This document shows positions 7,648 through 17,730 of a stretch of 64,000 nucleotides of DNA, in pieces. Origin of the DNA: VBCG01 sp044226535 (lineage in GTDB: Bacteria; Pseudomonadota; Gammaproteobacteria; Burkholderiales; Casimicrobiaceae); assembly GCA_044226535.1 (NCBI GenBank), contig JBGAGT010000001.1, positions 308,906 through 372,905 on the forward strand. The letters run 5' to 3'. The notes beneath the pieces were generated by a model. That model was not told the DNA's origin. It worked only from the letters and a program-made list of their open reading frames with translations, and ran no database searches. The position numbers and the translations under genes were made by a program. How positions within the stretch are numbered: position 1 is the stretch's first letter; every line of letters begins with the position of its first letter.

Positions 7648-7663
7648 TCGAACGATCGTTCGA
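7648..7663. promoter_or_regulatory. 16-bp perfect palindrome, probable operator
   Basis: TCGAACGATCGTTCGA is a perfect palindrome in the 90-bp region between divergent metY (minus) and the radical SAM gene (plus). Size and symmetry resemble TetR-family operators. It touches the first possible ATG of the radical SAM gene (7663) and lies 58 bp from the metY start. No TetR gene is visible nearby, so the regulator is unknown. Confidence 0.5.
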
Positions 7664-7680
7664 TGCACGGCCCTCCGACG

Positions 7681-8778
7681 ATGCCTTCGAGCCCTTCCCC
7701 GCCCGAGCGTGGCCGGGGCGCCACCTTCGACCCGGCCAACCGCTACCGCCACGACACCCGCGAAGCGGCCGACGACGGCTGGGCGCACGCACCCGTCGAA
7801 GGCGAGGAGGACGACGCCCCGGCCCCGCGCAAGACCATCGTGTCCATCCAGCCCGCGCGGACCATCATCGCGCGCAACCGCTCGCCCGACATTCCCTTCA
7901 ACCAGTCGATCAACCCCTACCAGGGCTGCGAGCACGGCTGCATCTACTGCTACGCCCGGCCCACCCACGCCTACCACGACCTCTCACCCGGGCTCGACTT
8001 CGAGACGCGGCTGTTCGCCAAGCCCAACGCGGCGGCGCTGCTCGAGGGCGAGCTCGCCGCGCGCGGCTATGCCTGCGACCCCATCGCGCTCGGCACCAAC
8101 ACCGACCCCTACCAGCCCATCGAGCGCGAATGGAAGGTGACGCGCTCGGTGCTCGAGGTCCTCGCGCGCTGCCGGCACCCGTTCACCATCGTCACCAAGT
8201 CGGCGCTGGTCGAGCGCGACCTCGACATCATCGCGCCGATGGCCAAGGCCAACATGGCACGCGTCTACGTGTCGGTGACCACGCTCGACAAGGCGCTGGC
8301 CCGCGCCATGGAGCCGCGCGCCGCGGCGCCGCACCGCCGGCTGGAGGCGATCCGCACGCTGGCGAGCGCCGGCGTGCCGGTGGGCGTCATGGTCGCGCCC
8401 ATCATCCCGCAGCTCTCCGACCGCGACCTCGAGGCGATCGTCGCCGCCGCCGCGGAGGCCGGCGCGACCAGCGCGGGCTACACGCTGGTACGGCTGCCCC
8501 TCGAGGTGGCGCCGCTGTTCCGCGCCTGGCTCGAGGCGCACCACCCGCTGCGTGCCGCGCACGTGATGAGCGTGATCCGCGACATCCGCGGCGGCCGCGA
8601 CAACGACCCGCGTTTCGGCTCGCGCATGCGCGGCGAAGGCATTTTCGCCGAGCTCATCCGGCGCCGCTTCGCGGTGGCCAAGGCCCGCGCGGGGCTGGGC
8701 GAGCACCGCGCGGAGCCGCTCGACTGCTCGCGGTTCGAGCCGCCGCGCCCGGCCTCGGCGCAGCGCGAGCTGTTCTAG
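7681..8778 (+). CDS. PA0069-family radical SAM protein
   Basis: 365 residues from the ATG at 7681; an ATG at 7663 would add six residues but lies in the palindrome. Seen: the radical SAM cluster motif CEHGCIYCYARP (CxxxCxxC), preceded by SINPYQGC, then DPYQPIER, a TKSALVERDLDII strand and VMVAPIIPQLSD. These match the spore photoproduct lyase-related SplB/PA0069 group, whose substrate is unknown. The cluster would bind one [4Fe-4S] and cleave SAM. The C-terminus has RDIRGGRDNDPRFGSRM, typical of the family. Divergent from metY and probably monocistronic. Confidence 0.85.
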   Translation: MPSSPSPPERGRGATFDPANRYRHDTREAADDGWAHAPVEGEEDDAPAPRKTIVSIQPARTIIARNRSPDIPFNQSINPYQGCEHGCIYCYARPTHAYHDLSPGLDFETRLFAKPNAAALLEGELAARGYACDPIALGTNTDPYQPIEREWKVTRSVLEVLARCRHPFTIVTKSALVERDLDIIAPMAKANMARVYVSVTTLDKALARAMEPRAAAPHRRLEAIRTLASAGVPVGVMVAPIIPQLSDRDLEAIVAAAAEAGATSAGYTLVRLPLEVAPLFRAWLEAHHPLRAAHVMSVIRDIRGGRDNDPRFGSRMRGEGIFAELIRRRFAVAKARAGLGEHRAEPLDCSRFEPPRPASAQRELF

Positions 8779-8886
8779 CGCGCCACGCAGACCCCGGGGC
8801 CGTGGGCCGCGGCGGGCCGCGCCGCGGCTTGCGAAGGGCGCAGGGCGCGGTGCACACTCGCAGGATTGACTTTCGATGACGCTTCG

Positions 8887-9540
8887 ATGAACGCGAATTC
8901 CCTGGCCGCGCGGCTCGCGCGCTGCTACTCGGGCGCCGTGCACGACGTGCTGCGCGCCATGGGGCACGAGCACATCGTGCTGCCGCCGGCGATCAAGCCG
9001 CTCGATCCCGCGCATCGCATCGCCGGGCCCGCCTGGACGGTGTCGGGGCACATCGACCGGTCGCAGACCCGCGACGCCACGCTGCGCGGTTGGTGCACGC
9101 TGCTGTCGAAGGCCCCCTCGGGCCACGTCGTGGTGTGCCAGCCCCACAACCACGAGGTGGCGCTGATGGGCGAGCTGTCGGCGCAGACACTGGCGGCGCG
9201 CGGCGTGCTGGGCTACGTCGTCGACGGCGGCGCGCGCGACACCGAACTCACCCTCGCGCAGGGCTTCCCGGTGTGGTGCAGCTTCGCCACGCCCGCGGAC
9301 ATCGTCGGGCGCTGGATCCCCGACGCCTACGGCGCGCCGATCGACATCGGCGGCGTCAGCATCTCGACCGGGGACTACGTGATCGCCGACCGCGACGGCG
9401 TGGTGGTCGTCCCGGCGTCGATCGCCGCGGAGGTCGTCACGCGCACCGAGGAAGTGGTCGCGACCGAGAGCGAGATGCGCCGCGCGCTGGTGGGCGGCAT
9501 GGACCCGGTCGAGGCTTACGACCGCTATGGCAAGTTCTGA
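8887..9540 (+). CDS. RraA-like / 4-hydroxy-4-methyl-2-oxoglutarate aldolase family protein
   Basis: 217 residues. Seen: the family core GHVVVCQPHNHEVALMGELSAQTLAARGVLGYVVDGGARDTE, where the Arg and Asp of DGGARD are the conserved substrate and metal-binding residues, followed by PVWCSFATPADIVGRW and the GVSISTGDYVIADRDGVVVVP motif. HMG/CHA aldolases split 4-hydroxy-4-methyl-2-oxoglutarate to pyruvates; RraA proper inhibits RNase E and lacks the Asp. Because the DGGxRD motif is intact, an aldolase or decarboxylase role is more likely. A TTG at 8866 would add seven residues. The gene overlaps the next acetyltransferase by 14 nt. Confidence 0.85.
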   Translation: MNANSLAARLARCYSGAVHDVLRAMGHEHIVLPPAIKPLDPAHRIAGPAWTVSGHIDRSQTRDATLRGWCTLLSKAPSGHVVVCQPHNHEVALMGELSAQTLAARGVLGYVVDGGARDTELTLAQGFPVWCSFATPADIVGRWIPDAYGAPIDIGGVSISTGDYVIADRDGVVVVPASIAAEVVTRTEEVVATESEMRRALVGGMDPVEAYDRYGKF

Positions 9541-9997
9541 CATCAGCATCGCGCCCGAGAGCCCGCGCTCGCCCGAGGTGATCGCGCTGATCCGCGACCT
9601 CGACGCCTACCAGAGCGCGCTCTATCCCGCCGAGAGCAACCACTTCATCGACATCGACGCGCTGGCGGCCGACGACGTCCGCTTCGTCGTCGCGCGGCGC
9701 GAGGGCGCGGCGATAGGCTGCGGCGCGCTGCGCGTGCGCGACGGCTACGGCGAGCTGAAGCGCATGTATGTCGAGCCGCACTCGCGGGGCCAGCAGGTCG
9801 GGATGCGCATCCTTGCCACGCTCGAGGACATCGCTCGCGCCGAGGGCCTGACGGTGGTACGGCTGGAGACGGGGATTGCGCAGCCCGAGGCGCTGACGCT
9901 CTACGAGGCCTCGGGCTACCGCGACTGCGGGCCGTTCGGCGAGTACCGTCCCGACGTGCTGTCGCGCTTCATGCAGAAGCGCATCGCGGCGGGCTGA
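9527..9997 (+). CDS. GNAT family N-acetyltransferase
   Basis: 156 residues. Seen: the acetyl-CoA-binding motif A as ELKRMYVEPHSRGQQVGMRIL (R/Q-x-x-G-x-G/A form) and motif B as TLYEASGYRDCGPFGEY. The start ATG is inside the end of the RraA-like gene (14-nt overlap), so the two are translationally coupled. The substrate cannot be told. The YPAESNHFIDID start and the C-terminus resemble PhnO/YjaB-like small-molecule acetyltransferases. Confidence 0.87.
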   Translation: MASSDISIAPESPRSPEVIALIRDLDAYQSALYPAESNHFIDIDALAADDVRFVVARREGAAIGCGALRVRDGYGELKRMYVEPHSRGQQVGMRILATLEDIARAEGLTVVRLETGIAQPEALTLYEASGYRDCGPFGEYRPDVLSRFMQKRIAAG

Positions 9998-10008
9998 GCG
10001 CCCGCCGC
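9986..10008. terminator. GC-rich hairpin between convergent genes
   Basis: GCGGCGGGC (9986-9994) and GCCCGCCGC (10000-10008) form a perfect 9-bp stem with a 5-nt loop, spanning the stop codon of the acetyltransferase. No T-run follows on the plus side. Position between two convergent genes suggests a transcription stop or mRNA 3' end stabiliser. Confidence 0.45.
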
Positions 10009-10018
10009 AGCCTTCGCG

Positions 10019-10270
10019 TCAGGTTTTCTTGATCAGGCCGACGATGAACAGCAGGACGACGGCGCCGATCACCGCGGTGACGATGGTCCCCACCACGCCG
10101 GGCGCGAAGATGCCCATCGTGCCGAGCAGCCATCCCCCGATGAAGGCACCGATGATGCCGACGATGATGTTGCCGATGACGCCGAAGCCACGGCCCTTCA
10201 TGATCAGGCCGGCGATCCAGCCTGCCACCGCACCGATGATCAGCCAGATGATCAGTCCTTGTGGTTCCAT
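10019..10270 (-). CDS. GlsB/YeaQ/YmgE-family small membrane protein
   Basis: 83 residues with three hydrophobic helices rich in Gly: LIIWLIIGAVAGWIAGLIM, the family signature KGRGFGVIGNIIVGIIGAFIGGWL, and a last helix ending LIKKT. YeaQ/YmgE (transglycosylase-associated) proteins are inner-membrane proteins of unknown function, often stress-induced. The ATG at 10270 has a strong GGAGG 8 nt upstream; a longer reading is unlikely. It stands alone between convergent and tandem neighbours. Confidence 0.9.
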   Translation of the reverse strand: MEPQGLIIWLIIGAVAGWIAGLIMKGRGFGVIGNIIVGIIGAFIGGWLLGTMGIFAPGVVGTIVTAVIGAVVLLFIVGLIKKT

Positions 10271-10429
10271 GTACGACCTCCGCAGTGGTTGTAACGGGCT
10301 TGCAGGGCGTTCGGCGCCCGCGGACGGGTGCCGTGCCAACGCAGATGCTACGCGCTTGTGCAGCGGAATGGGGACTTCAGCGCGTCCGATAGCGGTGTAG
10401 GCGCGACACCGGCGGAATCTGACGGGGCG

Positions 10430-12199
<1,770 letters not shown>

Positions 12200-12237
12200 G
12201 GGATCTCCGTATCAGCCGCGCCGCTCGACCCCGCGCG

Positions 12238-13317
12238 TCACGCCACCAGGCGCTTTCCGCTCGCCTTGTCGAAGAGATGGACCAGCGAGAGGTCGGGCAC
12301 GAGGCCGACGCGGTCGCCCGGCTTCGCCGAGGTGCGGCCATGCGTGACCAGCACGAGGTCGGCCTCGCCGGCGTGCACCAGGAGCTCGGTCTCGGCGCCG
12401 GTCGGCTCGACGACCGTCACCGTGGCGGGCACCGCGCCCGGCGTGCCCGCGTCGGCGAGCCCGAGGTGCTCGGGGCGGATGCCGTAGGCGACCGACTGCG
12501 CGTCGCTGCCGGCCGCCGTGGCGGCCGGCCAGCGCACCCCGCCGGCAGCCTCGACGTAGGTCGAGCCGCCGCCGCGCTTCAACGTGCCCTCGACGACGTT
12601 CATCGACGGCGAGCCGATGAACTGCGCGACGAACAGGTTGTCGGGCCGGTCGTAGAGCTCGAGCGGCGTGCCGATCTGCTCGACCACGCCGTCGTGCATG
12701 ACGACGATGCGGTCCGCCATGGTCATCGCCTCGATCTGGTCGTGCGTGACGTACACGGTCGTGGTCTTGAGCCGCTGGTGAAGCGCCTTGATCTCGGCGC
12801 GCATCGCCACGCGCAGCTTGGCGTCGAGGTTGGACAGGGGCTCGTCGAACAGGAACACCTTGGGGTCGCGCACGATCGCGCGGCCCATGGCGACGCGCTG
12901 GCGCTGGCCGCCCGACAGCTCCCTCGGGAAGCGCGCGAGGTAGGGCTCGAGGTTGAGGATCTTCGCCGCCTTCGAGACGCGCTCGGCGATCATCGAGGGC
13001 TCCGACTTGCGGAGCTTCAGGCTGAAGCCCATGTTGTCGCGCACCGTCATGTGCGGGTAGAGCGCGTAGCTCTGGAACACCATCGCGATGTCGCGGTCCT
13101 TGGCGTCGACGTCGTTGACCACGCGGCCGTCGATGGCGATGGTGCCGCCGCTGATCTCCTCGAGGCCGGCGAGCATGCGCAGCAGCGTGGACTTGCCGCA
13201 GCCCGAGGGGCCGACCAGCACGAGGAACTCGCCGTCGGAGATGTCGAAGCCGATGCCGTGGATGACCTTGGTGCTGCCGAAGCTCTTTTCGATGCCGCTG
13301 AAGGTGACCGATGCCAT
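12238..13317 (-). CDS. Carbohydrate ABC transporter ATP-binding protein (MalK/UgpC/MsmK type)
   Basis: 359 residues: an ATPase domain of about 235 residues plus an OB-fold regulatory domain. Seen: Walker A GPSGCGKST, Q-loop MVFQSYALYPHMTV, signature LSGGQRQRVAMGRA, Walker B VFLFDEPLSNLDA, H-loop VTHDQ, then FIGSPSMN and IRPEHLGL of the C-terminal domain. It powers sugar import by binding the EAA loops of two permeases. It is the only such ATPase in the window, so it probably serves the permeases at 16828-18599 and perhaps also those at 20123-21857. I chose the ATG at 13317 (family start ASVTFSGIEKSF). Confidence 0.93.
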   Translation of the reverse strand: MASVTFSGIEKSFGSTKVIHGIGFDISDGEFLVLVGPSGCGKSTLLRMLAGLEEISGGTIAIDGRVVNDVDAKDRDIAMVFQSYALYPHMTVRDNMGFSLKLRKSEPSMIAERVSKAAKILNLEPYLARFPRELSGGQRQRVAMGRAIVRDPKVFLFDEPLSNLDAKLRVAMRAEIKALHQRLKTTTVYVTHDQIEAMTMADRIVVMHDGVVEQIGTPLELYDRPDNLFVAQFIGSPSMNVVEGTLKRGGGSTYVEAAGGVRWPAATAAGSDAQSVAYGIRPEHLGLADAGTPGAVPATVTVVEPTGAETELLVHAGEADLVLVTHGRTSAKPGDRVGLVPDLSLVHLFDKASGKRLVA

Positions 13318-13422
13318 GATCGAATGCGCCGCTGTCAGGTTGATCAATGCACGGCTGGCCCTTTCTCCTCCAAAGCCCTCCGCGCCGTGGTTTTGTGTAA
13401 TGGTCGGCGAGTGTCGCGGTCG

Positions 13423-14466
13423 CTAGGATACCTCGACCCGCGCGCAGGAGTCGCGGATTAGCAGCCGCGGCGGCAATTCGATGTTGCAGCCCGCGCCGGC
13501 TTCGTCGCCGGAGACGCGGGCGAGCAGCCGCTCGACGGCCGTCGCGCCGATGCGGTCGACGGGCTGGGCGACCGTGGTGAGGCGCGGGCGCATGGCGCCG
13601 CTCCAGGGAAAATCGTCGATCCCGGCCACGGACAGGTCATCCGGGCACCGGAAGCCGAGGTCGTGCGCAGCCTGCAGCGTGCCGAGCGCCATCAGGTTGT
13701 TGGCGGCGATGATGGCCGTCGGGCGGTCGGCGCGCGTCAGGAGCGGCTGCACGGCGTCGCAGGCGATCTCGCCGCGAAAGTCGCCGCGCACCTCCAGCGC
13801 GAGGTCGGGCTCGAGGCCGGCCGCACGGTACGCCCCGAGGTAGCCTGCGTAGCGGTCATCGGCTGTCGACACACCGCTGCGCCCCGCCACGAACGCGATG
13901 CGCCGGTGCCCGAGCCGCAGCAGGTATTCGGTGACGAGGCGACCGGCGGCGAGGTTGTCGAGCCCCACGAAGTCGCGCCCGGAATGGGCGAGCCTTCGAT
14001 CGATGACGACGAACGGCGATCGCATGCGGGCCTCGAGCGCCGTGCGGTAGGCGTCGCCGATGCCCGCGGGTGCCAGGATGACGCCAGCCACCCGCTGCGC
14101 GCGCAGCACGTCCAGCATCGCCGCTTCGCGGGCGACGTCCTCGTCGGTATCGCAGACGATCACGCTGTAGCCGCCCTTTTGCGCGGCGAAGCTGATCTCG
14201 CGCGTGAGGCTCGCGAAGAACGGGTTGGCGATCTCGGAAACCACGAGGCCGATGAGGCGGCTGCGCCCCTGGCGCAGGCTTTGCGCGATGCCATTGGGCG
14301 CGTAGCCCACTGCGGCGACCGCCGCGAGGACCTTGTCGCGTGCCTTGGCGCTGACGGGTCCCGACGCGTTCAGGACGGTGGAAACCGTGGCGATCGAAAC
14401 GCCCGCGCGCTTGGCGACCTCGCGTATGCCCGACACCGGATGCCCCGAGAGATTGGAGGCAGCCAT
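13423..14466 (-). CDS. LacI-family transcriptional regulator
   Basis: 347 residues. Seen: N-terminal helix-turn-helix and hinge IREVAKRAGVSIATVSTVLNAS with KVLAAVAAVGYAPNGIAQSLRQ, then a periplasmic-binding-like effector domain (LIGLVVSEIANPFF, VIDRRLAHSGRDFVGLDN, FVAGRSGVSTADDRYAGY, DDLSVAGIDDFPWS). It would bind DNA as a dimer and respond to a sugar or sugar acid. Two LacI-type palindromes lie in its divergent promoter region (14471-14484, 14584-14595), so it very likely controls both itself and the plus-strand transport/dehydrogenase operon. The neighbouring ATPase and dehydratase genes follow on its own strand. Confidence 0.93.
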   Translation of the reverse strand: MAASNLSGHPVSGIREVAKRAGVSIATVSTVLNASGPVSAKARDKVLAAVAAVGYAPNGIAQSLRQGRSRLIGLVVSEIANPFFASLTREISFAAQKGGYSVIVCDTDEDVAREAAMLDVLRAQRVAGVILAPAGIGDAYRTALEARMRSPFVVIDRRLAHSGRDFVGLDNLAAGRLVTEYLLRLGHRRIAFVAGRSGVSTADDRYAGYLGAYRAAGLEPDLALEVRGDFRGEIACDAVQPLLTRADRPTAIIAANNLMALGTLQAAHDLGFRCPDDLSVAGIDDFPWSGAMRPRLTTVAQPVDRIGATAVERLLARVSGDEAGAGCNIELPPRLLIRDSCARVEVS

Positions 14467-14470
14467 CCTA

Positions 14471-14484
14471 GCAAAACGTTTTGC
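14471..14484. promoter_or_regulatory. LacI-family operator 1
   Basis: GCAAAACGTTTTGC is a perfect 14-bp palindrome with the central CG typical of LacI/PurR-type operators. It lies 5 bp upstream of the ATG of the lacI-type gene, suited to autorepression. Assignment to this regulator is inferred from position. Confidence 0.75.
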
Positions 14485-14583
14485 GCCAGACCAGACACAT
14501 GGGCAACGCCGCGCGCCCCGGCAGGACGTTGCCCTTCGCGCAGCCGGGGCCTTGCGCCGCTTTGCCGCATCCATTACCCTTGC

Positions 14584-14595
14584 CGAAACGTTTCG
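14584..14595. promoter_or_regulatory. LacI-family operator 2
   Basis: CGAAACGTTTCG is a perfect 12-bp palindrome sharing the AAACGTTT core with operator 1, 18 bp before the ATG of the phosphatase-family gene. The two centres are 112 bp apart, which would allow a DNA loop between two bound dimers. Confidence 0.75.
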
Positions 14596-14613
14596 ACTGG
14601 CGAGGGGGAAGGC

Positions 14614-15459
14614 ATGGAGGAGCTGCGAGTGGACGCAACCGGGCTCGAGCTCCGCCTCGCCGCGGCAGCGGCCGTTGCACGCGAAGCGGGCCTGCTCGCG
14701 CGCGGGCTCTTCGAATCGGGACTGGCGGCGACCCTGAAGTCGCGGCAGGACTACGTGACCGCGGCCGACGCGCGCGTCGAGCGATTCATCCGGGCGCGCC
14801 TCGCCGCGCTTTTCCCGGGCGACGCCATCGTCGGCGAGGAGCTCGGCGGGGTGGGGTCCGCGCGGACATGGGTCGTCGACCCGATCGACGGCACCGCCAA
14901 CTTCGCGCACCGGCATCCCGGGTTCGCGGTCTCGATCGGCTTTCTCGACGGAGGCGTTCCCGCCGCCGGCGCGATCCACGTGCCCATGACCGACACGCTC
15001 TACACCGCGCGGCTTGGCGGCGGCGCATTCCGCAATGCGCAATCCATCGCCGCCAGCGCCTGCGACCTGCCCGAACGCGCCTACGTGGAGCTCGGCTACA
15101 GCCCGCGCTCGCCGCGCGCCGACTACCTGCGCACGCTCGAGGCGCTGCTCGACGGCGGCATGCTGGCGCGCTGGAGCGGTTCCGCCGCGCTGGCGCTCGC
15201 ACAGGTGGCGGAAGGAAGCAGCGACGGGTACCTCGAGCTGCACCTCAATCCATGGGACGTCGCCGCGGGGCTCGTGCTGGTGCGCGAGGCCGGCGGCATC
15301 ACCAGCGACTTCTTCGCGGGCGAGGGCGCCACGGCGGGCAACCCGCTGCTCGCCGCGGCCCCCGCTTTCCACCCGGTCTTCGCGAACGCCGTGATGGACG
15401 CGCTCGCAGGCTCGCCACTGGCGAGACCGTGCCATGGCCTGCCGGGAGGCGGCCACTGA
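14614..15459 (+). CDS. Inositol monophosphatase family protein
   Basis: 281 residues. Seen: the Mg2+/Li+-phosphatase motifs GEELGG (metal-binding Glu), WVVDPIDGTANFAH (DPIDGT signature) and PWDVAAGLVLVREAGG (second signature). These enzymes hydrolyse sugar, inositol, histidinol or nucleotide phosphates. It is the first gene of the LacI-controlled plus-strand operon, with an SD GAGGGGG and an operator just upstream, 60 bp before the binding-protein gene. A sugar-phosphate substrate related to the imported sugar is the likely role, but the pathway inferred here has no phosphorylated step, so its job is unclear. Confidence 0.88.
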   Translation: MEELRVDATGLELRLAAAAAVAREAGLLARGLFESGLAATLKSRQDYVTAADARVERFIRARLAALFPGDAIVGEELGGVGSARTWVVDPIDGTANFAHRHPGFAVSIGFLDGGVPAAGAIHVPMTDTLYTARLGGGAFRNAQSIAASACDLPERAYVELGYSPRSPRADYLRTLEALLDGGMLARWSGSAALALAQVAEGSSDGYLELHLNPWDVAAGLVLVREAGGITSDFFAGEGATAGNPLLAAAPAFHPVFANAVMDALAGSPLARPCHGLPGGGH

Positions 15460-15519
15460 CGCACTGCGCCAACGAGGTCCGCCCACGCGGCGCGGGCCCG
15501 TTCAACCCAAGGAGGCAAC

Positions 15520-16794
15520 ATGGACAGACGGACATTCAACAAGCTCATCGCCGCCACGCTGGTCACGGCGGGACCCGCACAGGCCGCACCGGCCACCGAC
15601 AAGCGCGCGACGATCACCGTGATGCGGCCCGCGAGCGACTCGGACGTGAAGCTCATGAAGACGGCGATCGAGCGGTTCAACAAGCGGTTCCCGTCGGTCG
15701 AGGTGAAGCCGCAGTTCGTCACCACCAACCCATGGGGTGAATACATCAACCAGTTGATGAACCTGGCCGGCAGCGGGCAGACGCCCGACATCATCACCAT
15801 GCCGACCGAGGGTGTGGCGACGATCGGAAGCCGCGACCTGCTGCTCGACATCAACGTCCTCCTCGACCAGGACCCGGAGGTCCGCAAGGAGATCATGGGC
15901 GACATGGAGCCCAACCTCCTCAACGGGCTCAAGTACCGAGGCAAGGTGATCCTGCTGCCCACCGAATGGAACACGTCGGTGTGCTTCTACAACAAGGCGA
16001 TGTTCGACGAAGCCGGCGTCGCGCCGCCCCGCGAGGACTGGACCTGGGACGAGTTCCTCGCCGCGGCGAAGAAGCTCACCAAGCGCGATGCCAGCGGGCG
16101 CACCACGCAGTACGCCTACTTCATCCCCGGCAAGCACTTCTACCTGATGCCGTGGTTCCTGACCAACGGCACCGACCGCCTCACGCCGGACGGCAGCAAG
16201 AGCAACGTCCGCGATCCGAAATTCAAGGAATCGCTGGTGTTCCTGCGGAGCCTGATCGCCGAGCACAAGGTCGCGCCGGCATTCGTGCGCAACGACGCCG
16301 GCGACAGCGCCTTCATCGCCGGCAACGTCGCCATGTTCTCGAGCTCGCACTCGCAGGTTCCCGCGCTCATCAAGGCGAAGCTCAAGGACTGGGACGTGCA
16401 GACCTACCCGCACAAGCGCGCCGACACGCGGATCATGGGCGTGCTCGGCGTCGGGGTCTCGCGCGCCTCGAAGGAGCCCGCGCTCGCCTGGGAGCTCGTG
16501 CGCGAGCTGTCCAGCCGCGAGTACGAGATGGAGATGGCGGCGAACATGCGCGGCACGCCTGCACGCCGCTCGGCCGCGACCACGGGGCCTTTCGCCGCGA
16601 CGCCGCGCAACGCCCAGCTCTTCTACTCGTCCGCCGCGCGCGGCGTGCCGTTGATCGCGCCACCCAACTTCGCGCAGGTCGAGGACATCGTGATGCGCCA
16701 CGTCGACGCCTACCTCAACGGCAACATCGAGATCGACGCGACCATCGCGGCGCTCGATGCCGAGCTCGACCGCGCCATGTCGCGGATCCGCTGA
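15520..16794 (+). CDS. Sugar ABC transporter substrate-binding protein (family 1)
   Basis: 424 residues. The N-terminus MDRRTFNKLIAATLV fits a twin-arginine (Tat) signal, with cleavage probably after a PAQA-like site. The body follows the MalE/UgpB family: ITVMRPASDSD, FNKRFPSVEVKPQFV, PDIITMPTEG, LPTEWNTSVCFYNKAMFDEAGVAPPREDWTWDEFLAAAKKL. It should capture a sugar or sugar acid in the periplasm for the two permeases that follow. The SD AAGGAGG lies just upstream of the ATG. Its closest partners are the two permeases at 33 nt and beyond. Confidence 0.92.
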   Translation: MDRRTFNKLIAATLVTAGPAQAAPATDKRATITVMRPASDSDVKLMKTAIERFNKRFPSVEVKPQFVTTNPWGEYINQLMNLAGSGQTPDIITMPTEGVATIGSRDLLLDINVLLDQDPEVRKEIMGDMEPNLLNGLKYRGKVILLPTEWNTSVCFYNKAMFDEAGVAPPREDWTWDEFLAAAKKLTKRDASGRTTQYAYFIPGKHFYLMPWFLTNGTDRLTPDGSKSNVRDPKFKESLVFLRSLIAEHKVAPAFVRNDAGDSAFIAGNVAMFSSSHSQVPALIKAKLKDWDVQTYPHKRADTRIMGVLGVGVSRASKEPALAWELVRELSSREYEMEMAANMRGTPARRSAATTGPFAATPRNAQLFYSSAARGVPLIAPPNFAQVEDIVMRHVDAYLNGNIEIDATIAALDAELDRAMSRIR

Positions 16795-16827
16795 CGCGCG
16801 GGCCCGGCACGAGGGAGCGACGAGTCG

Positions 16828-17730
16828 ATGCGCAACCCGTTCTACTCGCAGCAGCTGTCGGCGTACTGCTTCCTCGCGCCCGGGCTGGTCTTCTACACGC
16901 TGTTCCTGTTCGTGCCGGCAGTGGCGACGCTGGCTTTCAGCCTCACGCACGTCGACCGCTTCACCTGGGACATCGCGTTCGTGGGTCTCGAGAACTTCCA
17001 GTTCGTGCTGACCGACGGCCGCTTCTGGAGGAGCTTCGCCAACACGTTCCTGTTCATCCTGCTGGCGGTCACCGGCAACGTCGGCCTCGGGCTTCTCCTC
17101 GCGGTGCTGATCGACCGCAAGATGCCGGCCGCCGTGCTGTACTTCGTGCGACTCGCGTACTTCCTCCCCGTGCTGGTCGCGACGGCGCTGGTGTCGCTGG
17201 TGTGGAAGCTCATCTACTCGACCGACCTCGGCATCCTCAACTACTACCTGGGCCGGGTCGGGATCGCCCCGCTCGGCTGGCTCACCGACCAGCGCCTGGC
17301 GATGGTGTCGATCGTCGGCATGGACGTGTGGAAGCACGTCGGCTTCTTCATGATCATCATGCTCGCGGCGCTGCAGAGCATCCCCAGGCCGCTGATCGAG
17401 GTGGCGAAGCTCGACGGTGCGGGCTTCTGGCGGATGTTCTGGAGCATCAAGCTGCCGATGATCGCGCCCGTCGTGCTGTTCTGCGTCACCTACGCGACGA
17501 TCACCGGCCTGCAGGTGTTCGACTCGATCCGCATCCTCACCCTCGGGGGTCCCGGCGACGCGACGATGAGCATGGTCCTGTACATGTACGAGCAGACGTT
17601 CGGCGCGCAGGACGTCGGCGCGGGCTCGGCGGCCGCCTTCCTGCTGATGGCGGGGATCGTCGCGGTGACGCTCGCGCAGACGCGCCTCGGCGGCCGCCGC
17701 GCGCTGCGCAGCGCGGGGCGGCGCCGATGA
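16828..17730 (+). CDS. Sugar ABC transporter permease (MalF/UgpA type)
   Basis: 300 residues, about six hydrophobic segments. Seen: SAYCFLAPGLVFYTLFLFVPAV in helix 1, and the EAA loop LIEVAKLDGAGFWRMFWSIKLPMIAP that docks on the ATPase. It makes the inner-membrane channel with the next gene. The stop overlaps the next start in ATGA, so the two are coupled. Confidence 0.93.
   Translation: MRNPFYSQQLSAYCFLAPGLVFYTLFLFVPAVATLAFSLTHVDRFTWDIAFVGLENFQFVLTDGRFWRSFANTFLFILLAVTGNVGLGLLLAVLIDRKMPAAVLYFVRLAYFLPVLVATALVSLVWKLIYSTDLGILNYYLGRVGIAPLGWLTDQRLAMVSIVGMDVWKHVGFFMIIMLAALQSIPRPLIEVAKLDGAGFWRMFWSIKLPMIAPVVLFCVTYATITGLQVFDSIRILTLGGPGDATMSMVLYMYEQTFGAQDVGAGSAAAFLLMAGIVAVTLAQTRLGGRRALRSAGRRR

Noticed and set aside
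13318..13422. A separate LacI-type operator before the ATPase gene
   Set aside because: No AAACGTTT-type palindrome was found; the ATPase may be transcribed with the regulator.
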